DNA from: Legionellaceae bacterium
Lineage (GTDB): Bacteria; Pseudomonadota; Gammaproteobacteria; Legionellales; Legionellaceae
Reading direction: 5' to 3'
DNA length: 9,453 nt
Assembly: GCA_947470005.1 (NCBI GenBank)
Contig: CANISA010000043.1
Coordinates: forward strand, 1-9,453
The notes below the pieces were generated by a model. That model was not told the origin of the DNA, ran no database searches, and was given only the letters and a program-made list of their open reading frames with translations. A program made the translations under genes and the position numbers. The first letter of the stretch is position 1. Every line of letters starts with the position of its first letter. Shown here one piece after another: positions 1 to 6,472 of this stretch.

Positions 1-454
1 TTGCGAAAGCGGCTGAGGCACGCAAACCGTTTAAGCCCAAAAGGGTCAGCGACCAGAACACGGTGAGTGTGACGCCAATGAGGTAGCCTTTGTGCTCAGC
101 CAGCGTCGGATTCACAAGGTAGGCGAGGGTGCCTGCGATAAAGAGCAAGATAGTCGGGTACCAGACCATGGTGTTAACCCATTGCAACCAGATCGTAAAA
201 AAAGCCATGCTCTCGCCAAACGCATGTCGAACCCAACTGTAAACCCCCCCTTCTTCATCGGACCACGTCGAAGAAAGCTCTGCGGCAACCAATGCCACGG
301 GGATTAAAAAAACAATAGACGCAAACAGGAAGAAAAAAATAAGGGTGGAGCCAAAGAGGGCTGTCATCGGTAAATTTCGAATGCTATCAATCGCACCCGT
401 GATTAACAGCACTAAAGCGATGACAGAAATTTTTTCAGAGGACCATGCTTGCAT
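1..454 (-). CDS. APC-superfamily amino acid antiporter, GadC-like (partial, N-terminal 151 codons)
   Basis: Inner-membrane amino acid transporter; only the first 151 codons are in the window and the rest lies beyond base 1. Translating the minus strand from ATG 454 gives MQAWSSEKIS, a first hydrophobic segment at about residues 10-28, then IRNLPMTALFG (25-35), a second segment at about 38-57, VAAELSS (56-62) and EEGG (67-70), followed by two more membrane segments (about 83-112 and 125-150). The AEL...EEGG arrangement after the second helix is typical of the glutamate/GABA antiporter branch of the APC superfamily, known for substrate/product exchange. The substrate cannot be read from this fragment. 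The start is supported by AAGGGTGG 6 bases upstream and an in-frame TAA just before it. The gene is divergent from the lipoprotein gene and has its own promoter candidate in the 147-base gap. Confidence 0.85.
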   Translation of the reverse strand, partial: MQAWSSEKISVIALVLLITGAIDSIRNLPMTALFGSTLIFFFLFASIVFLIPVALVAAELSSTWSDEEGGVYSWVRHAFGESMAFFTIWLQWVNTMVWYPTILLFIAGTLAYLVNPTLAEHKGYLIGVTLTVFWSLTLLGLNGLRASAAFA

Positions 455-488
455 GGACAACCACCCTTATTCTGGTAAAAAGCTAGTC

Positions 489-517
489 ATTATAACGGAA
501 TCTGAATTATAAATGAA
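489..517 (-). promoter_or_regulatory. Candidate promoter of the amino acid antiporter
   Basis: On the minus strand a perfect TATAAT (489-494) lies 34 bases before the ATG at 454. The -35 position at 17-base spacing reads TTCATT, a weak match. A second perfect TATAAT lies at 506-511. Called from motif match only. Confidence 0.4.
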
Positions 518-543
518 TGAATCCCTTCACTTCAGGTGGAATT

Positions 544-574
544 TTGATAAACTCGTTAGGGATAGCTTAATAAT
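544..574 (+). promoter_or_regulatory. Weak candidate promoter of the small lipoprotein gene
   Basis: TTGATA at 544-549 resembles a -35 box, and AATAAT at 569-574 resembles a -10 box at a long 19-base spacing. They lie 28 bases before ATG 602. The region is AT-rich, so chance matches are easy. Confidence 0.25.
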
Positions 575-601
575 TAACTATTACTGATGATGGAGAAAGC
601 A

Positions 602-814
602 ATGAATCGTTTCACAATGTTAGCAGCAGCAGGTGCTATGGCACTGTTACTTACCGCATGCGGTGAGAATGCGCCTAAAAAACCAGACGTCACAACAACA
701 GAAACCACCCAAACAACGACGCAACAACCTGCTGCAAACGCAGAGACAACGACAACAACCACAGAGCACACGCCGAATGAAGCGGAAGCTGCTGGTGCGA
801 CAAGCCAGGAATAA
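602..814 (+). CDS. Small threonine-rich lipoprotein, 70 residues
   Basis: Secreted lipoprotein of unknown function. The N-terminus (MNRF, then a hydrophobic stretch at residues 6-17) ends in a lipobox LTAC with the lipidated cysteine at position 20. Residue +2 is Gly rather than Asp, so by the E. coli sorting rule the outer membrane is the likely destination. The mature 51 residues have no visible fold: GENAPKKPDV is followed by a tract at about 31-56 made almost only of Thr, Gln, Glu, Ala and Asn, then an acidic tail. Such tails are probably disordered. The start at 602 is preferred over the in-frame ATGs at 587 and 590 because GGAGAAA sits 5 bases before it and because it gives a normal signal peptide. 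A terminator follows 29 bases after the stop, so the gene appears monocistronic. Many small lipoproteins of this kind exist and I cannot name this one. Confidence 0.8.
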   Translation: MNRFTMLAAAGAMALLLTACGENAPKKPDVTTTETTQTTTQQPAANAETTTTTTEHTPNEAEAAGATSQE

Positions 815-843
815 GTCCTTGTTTGTTTGACGGAGTTTTTGAG

Positions 844-877
844 AAAATCCCGTGATTTGTTCGTGCGGGATTTTTTT
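844..877 (+). terminator. Rho-independent terminator after the lipoprotein gene
   Basis: The arms AAAATCCCG (844-852) and CGGGATTTT (866-874) pair perfectly over 9 bp around a 13-base loop. The run of seven T at 871-877 overlaps the second arm. It ends only 17 bases before the ATG of the first Stealth gene. Confidence 0.85.
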
Positions 878-894
878 AAACGTGGACCTATTCA

Positions 895-1887
895 ATGACG
901 CGAGATGGGCCGGTAGACGCGGTTATCACCTGGGTAGATGGCACCGACCAAGCATTCGCGCAGAAATTGACGGATTACCTCTCGGCACATCATATTGATC
1001 GCCGAGGAGCAGCGGCACCCACTCGGTTTAATTCGTGCGGTGAGATAGACTATTGTTTGCGCTCGTTGTTTCACTTTGCCCCTTGGATTCGAACCATCCA
1101 TGTGGTGACGTATGGGCAAACACCCTCATTTTTGTCGACGTTGCGCGGCACCGTGTATGAAGACAAAATTAAATTAGTAGACCACCGCGATATATTCAAG
1201 GGTTTTGAGCAATATTTACCAACGTTCAACAGCTTGACCATCGAGTCGATGCTGTGGCGTATTCCTGATTTAGCTGAGCAATTTATCTATTTTAATGACG
1301 ATTGCGCGCTCATTCAACCGATGGAGGCAATCGATTTTTTTCGTCAGGGCCGGCCTGTTTTACGTGGCCATTGGAAAACACACACTGAAAAAAAATGGCG
1401 TGCGTCATGGCGTAGAGCCTATGCGTTTGTTCGTCAGAGGCCGTATCAACCGATGGAGCGCCATGAGCACCGTGCCATTCAAGAAAGAAGCGCTCAAGTA
1501 GCGGGCTTTAAGCGGTATTTTTTTCATGTGCCTCATGTGCCTTCTCCTCTGATAAAGCAAACATTTGTTGATTTTTTTCATCAACACCCCGCCATGCTTG
1601 AACAGAATATTCGTTACGCTTTTCGCGATGCGGCCCAATTTATGCCGGTTTCATTGGCTTATCACGTTGATATTAAACGAAAGCGGGTTGTGTTTGATTG
1701 GACGTTGAAAGGGGTGACCTTGCACGCGACGCATCACTCTGCGCATCACATATCGAAGCGATTAGCACGCGCGGATCGTAATCATCGGGTGTCTTTTATC
1801 TGCATGCAAAGCGTGGATGAGGGCACGCCGGCCACGCGAGAACGCTTGCTTCACTGGTTGGATAAACGCATCCCTAAGCTTGATTAA
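895..1887 (+). CDS. Stealth-family sugar-phosphate transferase (first copy), 330 residues
   Basis: Stealth proteins are cytoplasmic hexose-1-phosphate transferases that build phosphate-linked capsules or other surface glycans; relatives are CpsY, SacB and the catalytic part of eukaryotic GlcNAc-1-phosphotransferase. All four conserved regions can be read. CR1 is VDAVITWVDGTD (7-18). CR2 begins at RFNSCGEIDYCLRSL (44-58) with APWIRTI (62-68) and runs to FNSLTIE (111-117) and NDD (134-136). CR3 is around HVPHVPSPLIK (211-221). CR4 is around FICMQS (301-306) to the C-terminus. The length fits compact bacterial members. ATG 895 is the only start: a TAA lies in frame at 877-879. The ribosome site is weak (GTGGAC). 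A strong terminator lies immediately upstream, leaving no room for a promoter. The last 14 bases overlap the 3' end of the opposite ligase gene. The family call is firm, but the sugar donor is unknown. Confidence 0.9.
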   Translation: MTRDGPVDAVITWVDGTDQAFAQKLTDYLSAHHIDRRGAAAPTRFNSCGEIDYCLRSLFHFAPWIRTIHVVTYGQTPSFLSTLRGTVYEDKIKLVDHRDIFKGFEQYLPTFNSLTIESMLWRIPDLAEQFIYFNDDCALIQPMEAIDFFRQGRPVLRGHWKTHTEKKWRASWRRAYAFVRQRPYQPMERHEHRAIQERSAQVAGFKRYFFHVPHVPSPLIKQTFVDFFHQHPAMLEQNIRYAFRDAAQFMPVSLAYHVDIKRKRVVFDWTLKGVTLHATHHSAHHISKRLARADRNHRVSFICMQSVDEGTPATRERLLHWLDKRIPKLD

Positions 1888-3079
1888 ATCGTCCCTCGGC
1901 TAGGCATAATGCCATGAACAGGAGAAAGAAATAGCCGGTGCCCGCGTAAAGCAGCAAGGAGTCGAATAAGCTGCCTAATAAAAAAGAGACCAACAGCGCA
2001 ATCGCAATCGGGCGCGCCTCGTTTTTGGTGGCACTGGCTAGAAATAAACAGCCAAAATAGAGCGCAAAAAGAACCAAACCTACCATGCCGGAGTCTGCGG
2101 CAACGAGCCAGTATTGGCTGTGCGGCTCAAACAACACTGGCCCCCAGCCCGGAACGGGGTGTTCCCTTTTAAAGGTATCACTAAACCCACTCGTTCCATT
2201 CCCGATCCACGGATGCCGATTAAATAGCGTATGAGCATACGCGTGAAACTGTAGCCTGAATCCAACGGGCGTGTTCTTTTCTCCATCATGATGATACGCA
2301 TTCCAATCGCTCACCGCTTCTTGCGCGCGGTGTTGCATGATCTCGCTTTCATGGTAAATGACGGTAAATAGCGAGCAAACCACGAGGCCAGCCACAACGG
2401 CCTGTCGCCATGAAAAAACATGCCACATCAACAGGACCATGAGGACCAGATAGATTAAATAACTCGTCCGTCCCGTGCCGAGAAATAGAACCTGATAGCT
2501 AAATAATAGGGTTAAAATACCATAGAGCAGACCTAACTTTCCCTTTGTTTTAATCGACAAAAATGCACAGAGGTAAGCCGCGAACGCCATCATGTACCCA
2601 GTCATAATATGGTTTCGAAAGACATAACCTGGGTCTTCACCGTGGTAATTGATAAGATGAGCAACTTTGAGGAGAGAAATGATGCAGGTCAACAGCATCG
2701 CTAGGATAAAGGCATGGGTTGCCAGTAGGCGTGTTTCTCGATCACGAAAGCCAATCACGAATAAGGGCAAATATAAGAGCTTGCTGTATTTTCCAACGAT
2801 CACGAGCGCATCGTGAGCGCTCGCAGAGGTCCACGTGCACCCTAATAGACTGAACAAAAATAAGAAGAACCCACTTAAACACCATGGACTGAAAAGAAGA
2901 GGACGTAGACCGGCACGATAATCAGGGGTAATCAAAATAAAAACGAGCGCGAGCACAATGAAGATGCTTTCAGCAGAAGAGCTCACGGGAGCCGCAAATA
3001 GTGCGCCAATTAAAAACAGTGAGACCCAATGCGGTGACAAACGCGAGATTGATTCTGTCGTGTGTTGAGCAATATTCAT
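1874..3079 (-). CDS. O-antigen ligase / Wzy-type polymerase family membrane protein, 401 residues
   Basis: Polytopic inner-membrane protein of the O-antigen ligase (Wzy_C/WaaL) family, which transfers or polymerises undecaprenyl-linked glycan on the periplasmic side. Hydrophobic segments run through most of residues 18-240, then a large hydrophilic loop at about 241-320, then further membrane segments to the end. Family marks are GTGRTSY (201-207, with the conserved Arg at 204), HPWIGNGTSGF (289-299) and PHSQYW with His320 at the end of the loop, matching the essential Arg and His of WaaL-type enzymes. ATG 3079 has AGGA 9 bases upstream. It lies on the opposite strand between two Stealth genes: the start is divergent from the second copy (102-base gap), and the stop overlaps the end of the first. 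Ligase and polymerase cannot be told apart from sequence alone. Context favours a role in exporting or finishing the Stealth/GT4-made glycan. Confidence 0.85.
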   Translation of the reverse strand: MNIAQHTTESISRLSPHWVSLFLIGALFAAPVSSSAESIFIVLALVFILITPDYRAGLRPLLFSPWCLSGFFLFLFSLLGCTWTSASAHDALVIVGKYSKLLYLPLFVIGFRDRETRLLATHAFILAMLLTCIISLLKVAHLINYHGEDPGYVFRNHIMTGYMMAFAAYLCAFLSIKTKGKLGLLYGILTLLFSYQVLFLGTGRTSYLIYLVLMVLLMWHVFSWRQAVVAGLVVCSLFTVIYHESEIMQHRAQEAVSDWNAYHHDGEKNTPVGFRLQFHAYAHTLFNRHPWIGNGTSGFSDTFKREHPVPGWGPVLFEPHSQYWLVAADSGMVGLVLFALYFGCLFLASATKNEARPIAIALLVSFLLGSLFDSLLLYAGTGYFFLLFMALCLAEGRFNQA

Positions 3080-3181
3080 GTGGTATTATCCTGGATATTA
3101 ACGGAAGGCTACGTTTCTCACGCTGGATGGTATCGAAAATCACGGTTAATTGTAAGTCAGATGAAGTCGGAGCGAAGATAA
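3080..3181. promoter_or_regulatory. Divergent intergenic region of the ligase and second Stealth gene
   Basis: These 102 bases separate two start codons facing away from each other and must hold both promoters unless transcription enters from elsewhere. Ribosome sites can be seen at both ends: AGGA for the ligase (minus strand, 3089-3092) and GGAG for the Stealth gene (3169-3172). I see no convincing -35/-10 pair on either strand. Confidence 0.45.
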
Positions 3182-4156
3182 ATGAACCCTATTGATGCCG
3201 TTATTTCTTGGGTCGATGGTTATGACCCGGTGTATCAGCAAAAATTAAGGTCGTTCTGTGATCTGCAACACCGGGATCAGACCCTCGCGGTGGAGCCGAC
3301 GCGCATTCATCAAGTCAATGAAATTCATTATTGTCTGCATGCATTACGACGCTTTGCCCCTTGGATTAGAACCATTTACATTATCACCGACCAGCAAATT
3401 CCTTCAACGGTTACGGCGCTGCAAGGCACAACGTTTGGCAATAAAATTAAAATCATTGATCAAAATGAGTTGTTACGTGAGTCTGGCGTAGAGTTGCCGG
3501 TGTTCAACAGCCTTAGTATTGAATGGTTGATCTGGCGGATCAAGGGTTTGTCCAATCAATTTTTATATTTAAATGATGATTTTTTTATCATACGAGAGGT
3601 CACTCCTGATGATTTTTTCAGAAGCAACGTCATGGTGCTCCGAGGGGAATGGAAAACGCAGGCGGATCAAAAATGGCTTCATCAAATCAAGCAGCGTGTG
3701 CGTGCGTGGCGGGGCGACCCGAAGTCGAAACCAAAAGCCAACCCACACCGGGAGTGGCAGGAAAACGGCGCCCGATTAGCCGGATGGAAGAGGCGGTTTT
3801 ATTTGTTGCCTCATGCGCCGTTTCCTCTCATGAAAACAACCTTTGAGACGTATGTGGCGCATGAACCGGACGCGCTTGCGACGAATATAGGCTATCCATT
3901 TCGTCACCCAGACCAAATATCATGCATCCCATTGATGGTTCATTTGGATCTAAAGCAAAAGCGCGTGGTTTATGATTCAAACGGCCAAACGGTGATGGTT
4001 AATGGATCAACGCATTCATTTCAAAAAATAAAATCGCGATTGAATCGCGCTCGCGGCAATCATCGTGTTTTTTTTGTCTGCATGCAGAGCATGGATCAAG
4101 CGCCGCCAGCGACACAACGCTACATGCTCGATTGGTTGCAACAAGGCATCGAATAA
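3182..4156 (+). CDS. Stealth-family sugar-phosphate transferase (second copy), 324 residues
   Basis: Paralogue of the gene at 895, with the same order of conserved regions. CR1 is IDAVISWVDGYD (4-15). CR2 runs from RIHQVNEIHYCLHAL (41-55) through APWIRTI (59-65), FNSLSIE (108-114) and NDD (131-133). CR3 is around RRFYLLPHAPFPLMK (204-218). CR4 is around FVCMQS (298-303). Identical blocks shared with the first copy include FAPWIRTI, FNSL, WRI, NDD and CMQS. The two proteins are clearly related but differ at many positions, so this is an old duplication or separate acquisition rather than a recent one. GGAG lies 9 bases before ATG 3182. A GT4 glycosyltransferase gene follows 34 bases downstream, probably in the same transcript. 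The expected role is transfer of a sugar-1-phosphate in surface glycan synthesis; donor and acceptor are not readable. Confidence 0.9.
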   Translation: MNPIDAVISWVDGYDPVYQQKLRSFCDLQHRDQTLAVEPTRIHQVNEIHYCLHALRRFAPWIRTIYIITDQQIPSTVTALQGTTFGNKIKIIDQNELLRESGVELPVFNSLSIEWLIWRIKGLSNQFLYLNDDFFIIREVTPDDFFRSNVMVLRGEWKTQADQKWLHQIKQRVRAWRGDPKSKPKANPHREWQENGARLAGWKRRFYLLPHAPFPLMKTTFETYVAHEPDALATNIGYPFRHPDQISCIPLMVHLDLKQKRVVYDSNGQTVMVNGSTHSFQKIKSRLNRARGNHRVFFVCMQSMDQAPPATQRYMLDWLQQGIE

Positions 4157-4190
4157 GAATACGACGTATTTTTTCACGGGGATTCATTTT

Positions 4191-5366
4191 ATGAACATTA
4201 TTATCGATGTGACTCGGCTGGTACGTCGTTTAGTCAAACGCCGGACGCTAACAGGGATTGACCGTGTCAGTATGGCATACGTACTGCATTATGGGCACAC
4301 GGCTCAAGCACTTGTGCGTTGGTGCGGACGCAGCTGGGTGTTGTCTCGTTCGCAATCGAAAGCATTATTTGCATGGATAGAGACGCCTCGTTCGACGTTT
4401 GTTGTGGTGCGCCTTATGGTGAGGGGGATTTTGTCAAACACGAAGGCAAAGAGCGGGGATGAACCCTTTTTGTTGAACACTGGGCATATTCGTCTGACTC
4501 AGTCGGATTATTCGCGGATGATTCGTACGCTAGGTGTTAAGCCAATTTTCTTTGTGCACGATCTTATTCCGATCACCCATCCTGAGTATTGCAGCGCGGG
4601 TGAGGATACACGCTATAGAAAGAAAATGGATAATGTCTTGGCGCTTGCAAGCGGTGTGATTACCAACTCAGACGCAACGCTTCACGATCTGGTGCACTAT
4701 GCTCATCAAACCGACCAGGTGATGCCTCACGCTGAAGTCGCGTTGTTAGCCTCGGGTATTCGGCTTGAACAGCCAGGCGCACGCCCTATTGATAAGCCTT
4801 ATTTTGTTATCTTGAGCACGATTGATCCACGAAAAAACCATGCGTTATTGCTTCAAATATGGCGAAGTTTAGTTCAACATTGGGGGCAACAAGCGCCACA
4901 TCTCGTAGTGATTGGCCAACGGGGGTGGGCGTGTGAAAATGTGTTGAATTTGTTAGAGCGCTGCCCGGGTTTAAAGGGCGTTGTAACGGAGATCTCTCAT
5001 TGTCCGGACGCAGATTTAGTGACTTACATCCACCATAGTCAGGCCTTGCTTTTTCCCTCATTTATCGAAGGCTATGGTTTACCCCTGATTGAAGCCTTGG
5101 CATTGGGTGTCCCGGTTATTGCCAGCGATTTATCTGTGTTTAGGGAGATAGCCGGTGACGTCCCCGAATACGTTGATACTCTTGATGGGAAGCGATGGGG
5201 AGATCTGATCATGGAGTATGCACAATCGAACAGTGTGCATCGAGTCGCTCAAATGGCGCGAATAAACGATTTTAAAGGACCAACGTGGGAAGAGCATTTT
5301 ATTAAAACGGATTTATTTTTGGAAAAACTAAGTAACAATGGGTTTGATAGGGGCACAGCAATGTGA
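4191..5366 (+). CDS. GT4-family glycosyltransferase, 391 residues
   Basis: Cytoplasmic, GT-B fold retaining glycosyltransferase (GT4, 'group 1'). The N-terminal half begins MNIIIDVTRL and carries TGIDRV (21-26), a variant of the glycine-rich acceptor-side loop, and FVHDLIPITHP (121-131). The C-terminal donor-binding half has STIDPRKNH (209-217), HLVVIGQRGW (237-246), and the hallmark EX7E motif in FIEGYGLPLIEAL, with Glu293 and Glu301, followed by GVPVIASD (306-313). The frame stays open upstream into the Stealth gene. ATG 4191 is chosen because GGGGA lies 8 bases before it and because it places the first beta strand at the N-terminus. It likely forms an operon with the Stealth gene upstream; a very short hairpin with six T lies in the gap (4158-4174) and could weaken read-through. 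The sugar specificity is unknown. No clear terminator follows. Confidence 0.9.
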   Translation: MNIIIDVTRLVRRLVKRRTLTGIDRVSMAYVLHYGHTAQALVRWCGRSWVLSRSQSKALFAWIETPRSTFVVVRLMVRGILSNTKAKSGDEPFLLNTGHIRLTQSDYSRMIRTLGVKPIFFVHDLIPITHPEYCSAGEDTRYRKKMDNVLALASGVITNSDATLHDLVHYAHQTDQVMPHAEVALLASGIRLEQPGARPIDKPYFVILSTIDPRKNHALLLQIWRSLVQHWGQQAPHLVVIGQRGWACENVLNLLERCPGLKGVVTEISHCPDADLVTYIHHSQALLFPSFIEGYGLPLIEALALGVPVIASDLSVFREIAGDVPEYVDTLDGKRWGDLIMEYAQSNSVHRVAQMARINDFKGPTWEEHFIKTDLFLEKLSNNGFDRGTAM

Positions 5367-5714
5367 CTTTGTTACATCGGCTAGTCTGAACCGGTGGAGT
5401 CAATAAATCACCATTGCTCATAGCCAGGGAGAATTGATTCATTGATGTCTCCATGAATTTCTATTTTTGTGTAAAACACGTGTTTCATATCCCTCACCCG
5501 CTGCTTCGCATCGGCCTCTCCCTCAGGGGCTACCCTGTGGACACATATCTGTATAAATTTAAATCTAAACTGGTTTGGTAATTAAAAAAAGCGGTAGGTT
5601 GGGTCTAGACCCAACATTCTTTATACCTCCCCTCCTCAACGCAATCTAATAGCAAAAAAACGCCAATCAAGTTATAAATAGCAGCACAATGGAATGTTTA
5701 GCGAGCTCAACATC
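5367..5714. other. Noncoding boundary region between glycan cluster and accessory region
   Basis: I see no convincing gene in these 348 bases. Contents: a weak 6-bp stem after the GT4 stop (CATCGG / CCGGTG, no T-run); a perfect 12-bp palindrome AAACACGTGTTT at 5474-5485; a C-rich block at about 5489-5540 standing out from AT-rich surroundings and containing CAGGG-GCTA-CCCTG; and the REP-like hairpin at 5594-5615. The mixture of short repeats suggests accumulated mobile-element debris. Confidence 0.5.
5594..5615 (+). repeat. REP-like element: GTAG followed by an 18-bp perfect palindrome
   Basis: GTAG (5594-5597) is directly followed by the self-complementary 18-mer GTTGGGTCTAGACCCAAC (5598-5615). 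In E. coli and relatives, REP elements recognised by RAYT transposases consist of a GTAG tetranucleotide at the foot of a hairpin. A RAYT remnant starts 100 bases downstream, which supports the reading. The loop here would be very small. Confidence 0.55.
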
Positions 5715-5941
5715 ATGCAGTATCGACGTGTCATTTTGCCAGGTTCGCCATCGCTACCCGTTCACCATTGAAAGCATCGTTATCCTCCCTGATCATTTGC
5801 ATTTAATGCTGAAACTGCCCGAAGATGATGGCGATTACTCATTAAGATTGCGGCTCATTAAGGGGGCCTTCTCACGTCAACTAAAACCCTATGAGTACAT
5901 CAGTGAAAGTAGAAAAAACAAACAAGAGAGATGACTTATGG
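5715..5941 (+). pseudogene. Decayed RAYT (REP-associated tyrosine transposase, IS200-like) fragment
   Basis: RAYTs are single-domain Y1 HUH nucleases that act on REP hairpins. Three pieces in different frames show a remnant. ATG 5715 opens with MQYRRVILPG, the usual RAYT start, but breaks off at about 5744. From there the frame shifts and gives PFTIESIVILPDHLHLML, containing the HUH motif (H-L-H), then LRLIKGAFSRQ and SESRKNKQER up to a TGA at 5932. One base on, DLW continues the family pattern (usually ERDLWQRRFWEH), after which similarity stops. So there is an internal deletion of roughly 35-40 residues after the N-terminus, a second frameshift, and loss of the C-terminal part holding the catalytic tyrosine. 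It cannot be active. The remaining 237 bases up to the MNT stop hold no convincing gene, only an A/T-rich run near 6077-6091. Confidence 0.8.
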
Positions 5942-6166
5942 CTGGTCGAACAAAAACGAGCTCAGTTCAGGGTGCAAGTGTTAGTGGACGATCGTGCGGC
6001 ATAATGATTAATCCTTCTGCAATTTCGCAAGAGGCTCTACTGTCTCATTTTTGGGGTCCACTACTAGATATAGATGGTTTTTTTTTTAACTATAAATGAT
6101 CTAAGCAAGAACAATCAAGACCTGAAAATATCAATTTTTTGTTAGGTGAAGACAAGAGAATGATTC

Positions 6167-6234
6167 CCACTGATAAAACTATTGAATTATTTCATAGTGT
6201 TGTTGAATAATAAGTTGAAATTCTTTATCAGTGG
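6167..6234. repeat. 11-bp inverted repeat spanning the 3' end of the MNT gene
   Basis: CCACTGATAAA (6167-6177) and TTTATCAGTGG (6224-6234) are perfect reverse complements 46 bases apart. One arm lies just past the MNT stop and the other inside its coding sequence. It could form a long-looped stem at the transcript 3' end; no T-run follows, so it is not a standard terminator. Confidence 0.5.
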
Positions 6235-6472
6235 TTGCCCAATCAACTAAATCAACTTTATAAGGTAGGTCGCTTTCAGTTAATGCTGTTTCTAATAGAG
6301 CCAATGTTGTTCCAGGTACAGGATTCTTTGAGATAATGGTCAAATCAATGTCAGAGTAAGGCTTGCATTGGGGTGTTGCGCGAGAACCGAATAACCAAAC
6401 AGAGTGGTTAGGCACATGTTGATGTAAAATAGCCCTGAGTAACTGCAGCGATTCGGAGTCTAGATTAATCAT
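6179..6472 (-). CDS. MNT-domain nucleotidyltransferase, antitoxin of a HEPN/MNT pair (97 residues)
   Basis: Minimal nucleotidyltransferase. GSRATPQCKPYSDID at residues 29-43 matches the GSX10DXD motif exactly (Gly29, Ser30, Asp41, Asp43), and a third acidic residue lies in YKVDLVDW (Asp74). These are the metal-binding residues of the Pol beta superfamily, so the enzyme looks intact. In characterised type VII systems (MntA/HepT) the MNT protein adds AMP units to a tyrosine of the HEPN toxin and so silences it. ATG 6472 is chosen over the longer in-frame start at 6508 because it gives the ATGA overlap (6469-6472) with the HEPN gene stop, usual for these coupled pairs, and an N-terminus matching the family. 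No separate ribosome site is evident, consistent with translational coupling. Domain and pairing are firm; toxin-antitoxin activity is inferred. Confidence 0.85.
   Translation of the reverse strand: MINLDSESLQLLRAILHQHVPNHSVWLFGSRATPQCKPYSDIDLTIISKNPVPGTTLALLETALTESDLPYKVDLVDWATTDKEFQLIIQQHYEIIQ

Noticed and set aside
4158..4174. Terminator between Stealth 2 and GT4 (AATAC-GAC-GTATT plus T run)
   Set aside because: Only a 5-bp AT-rich stem; too weak to call. At most it lowers read-through.
4065..4190. N-terminal extension of the GT4 gene into the Stealth gene
   Set aside because: The extension is overlapping Stealth sequence in another frame; ATG 4191 has a good ribosome site and starts at the family's first beta strand.
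5378..5395. Terminator after the GT4 gene (CATCGG / CCGGTG stem)
   Set aside because: Short stem with a G-T pair and no following T run.
5474..5485. 12-bp palindrome AAACACGTGTTT as a regulator site
   Set aside because: A single short palindrome with no gene start nearby; nothing ties it to a regulator.
5689..5934. Intact 81-residue gene starting at ATG 5689
   Set aside because: The first 18 or so residues do not fit the RAYT family, whose true N-terminus (MQYRR) is in another frame at 5715; the frame is an artefact of a deletion in a pseudogene.
5891..6004. 37-codon open frame beginning MSTSVKVEKT after the RAYT fragment
   Set aside because: Its first half is RAYT-derived sequence read in another frame, there is no ribosome site, and the product is unrecognised; most likely chance.
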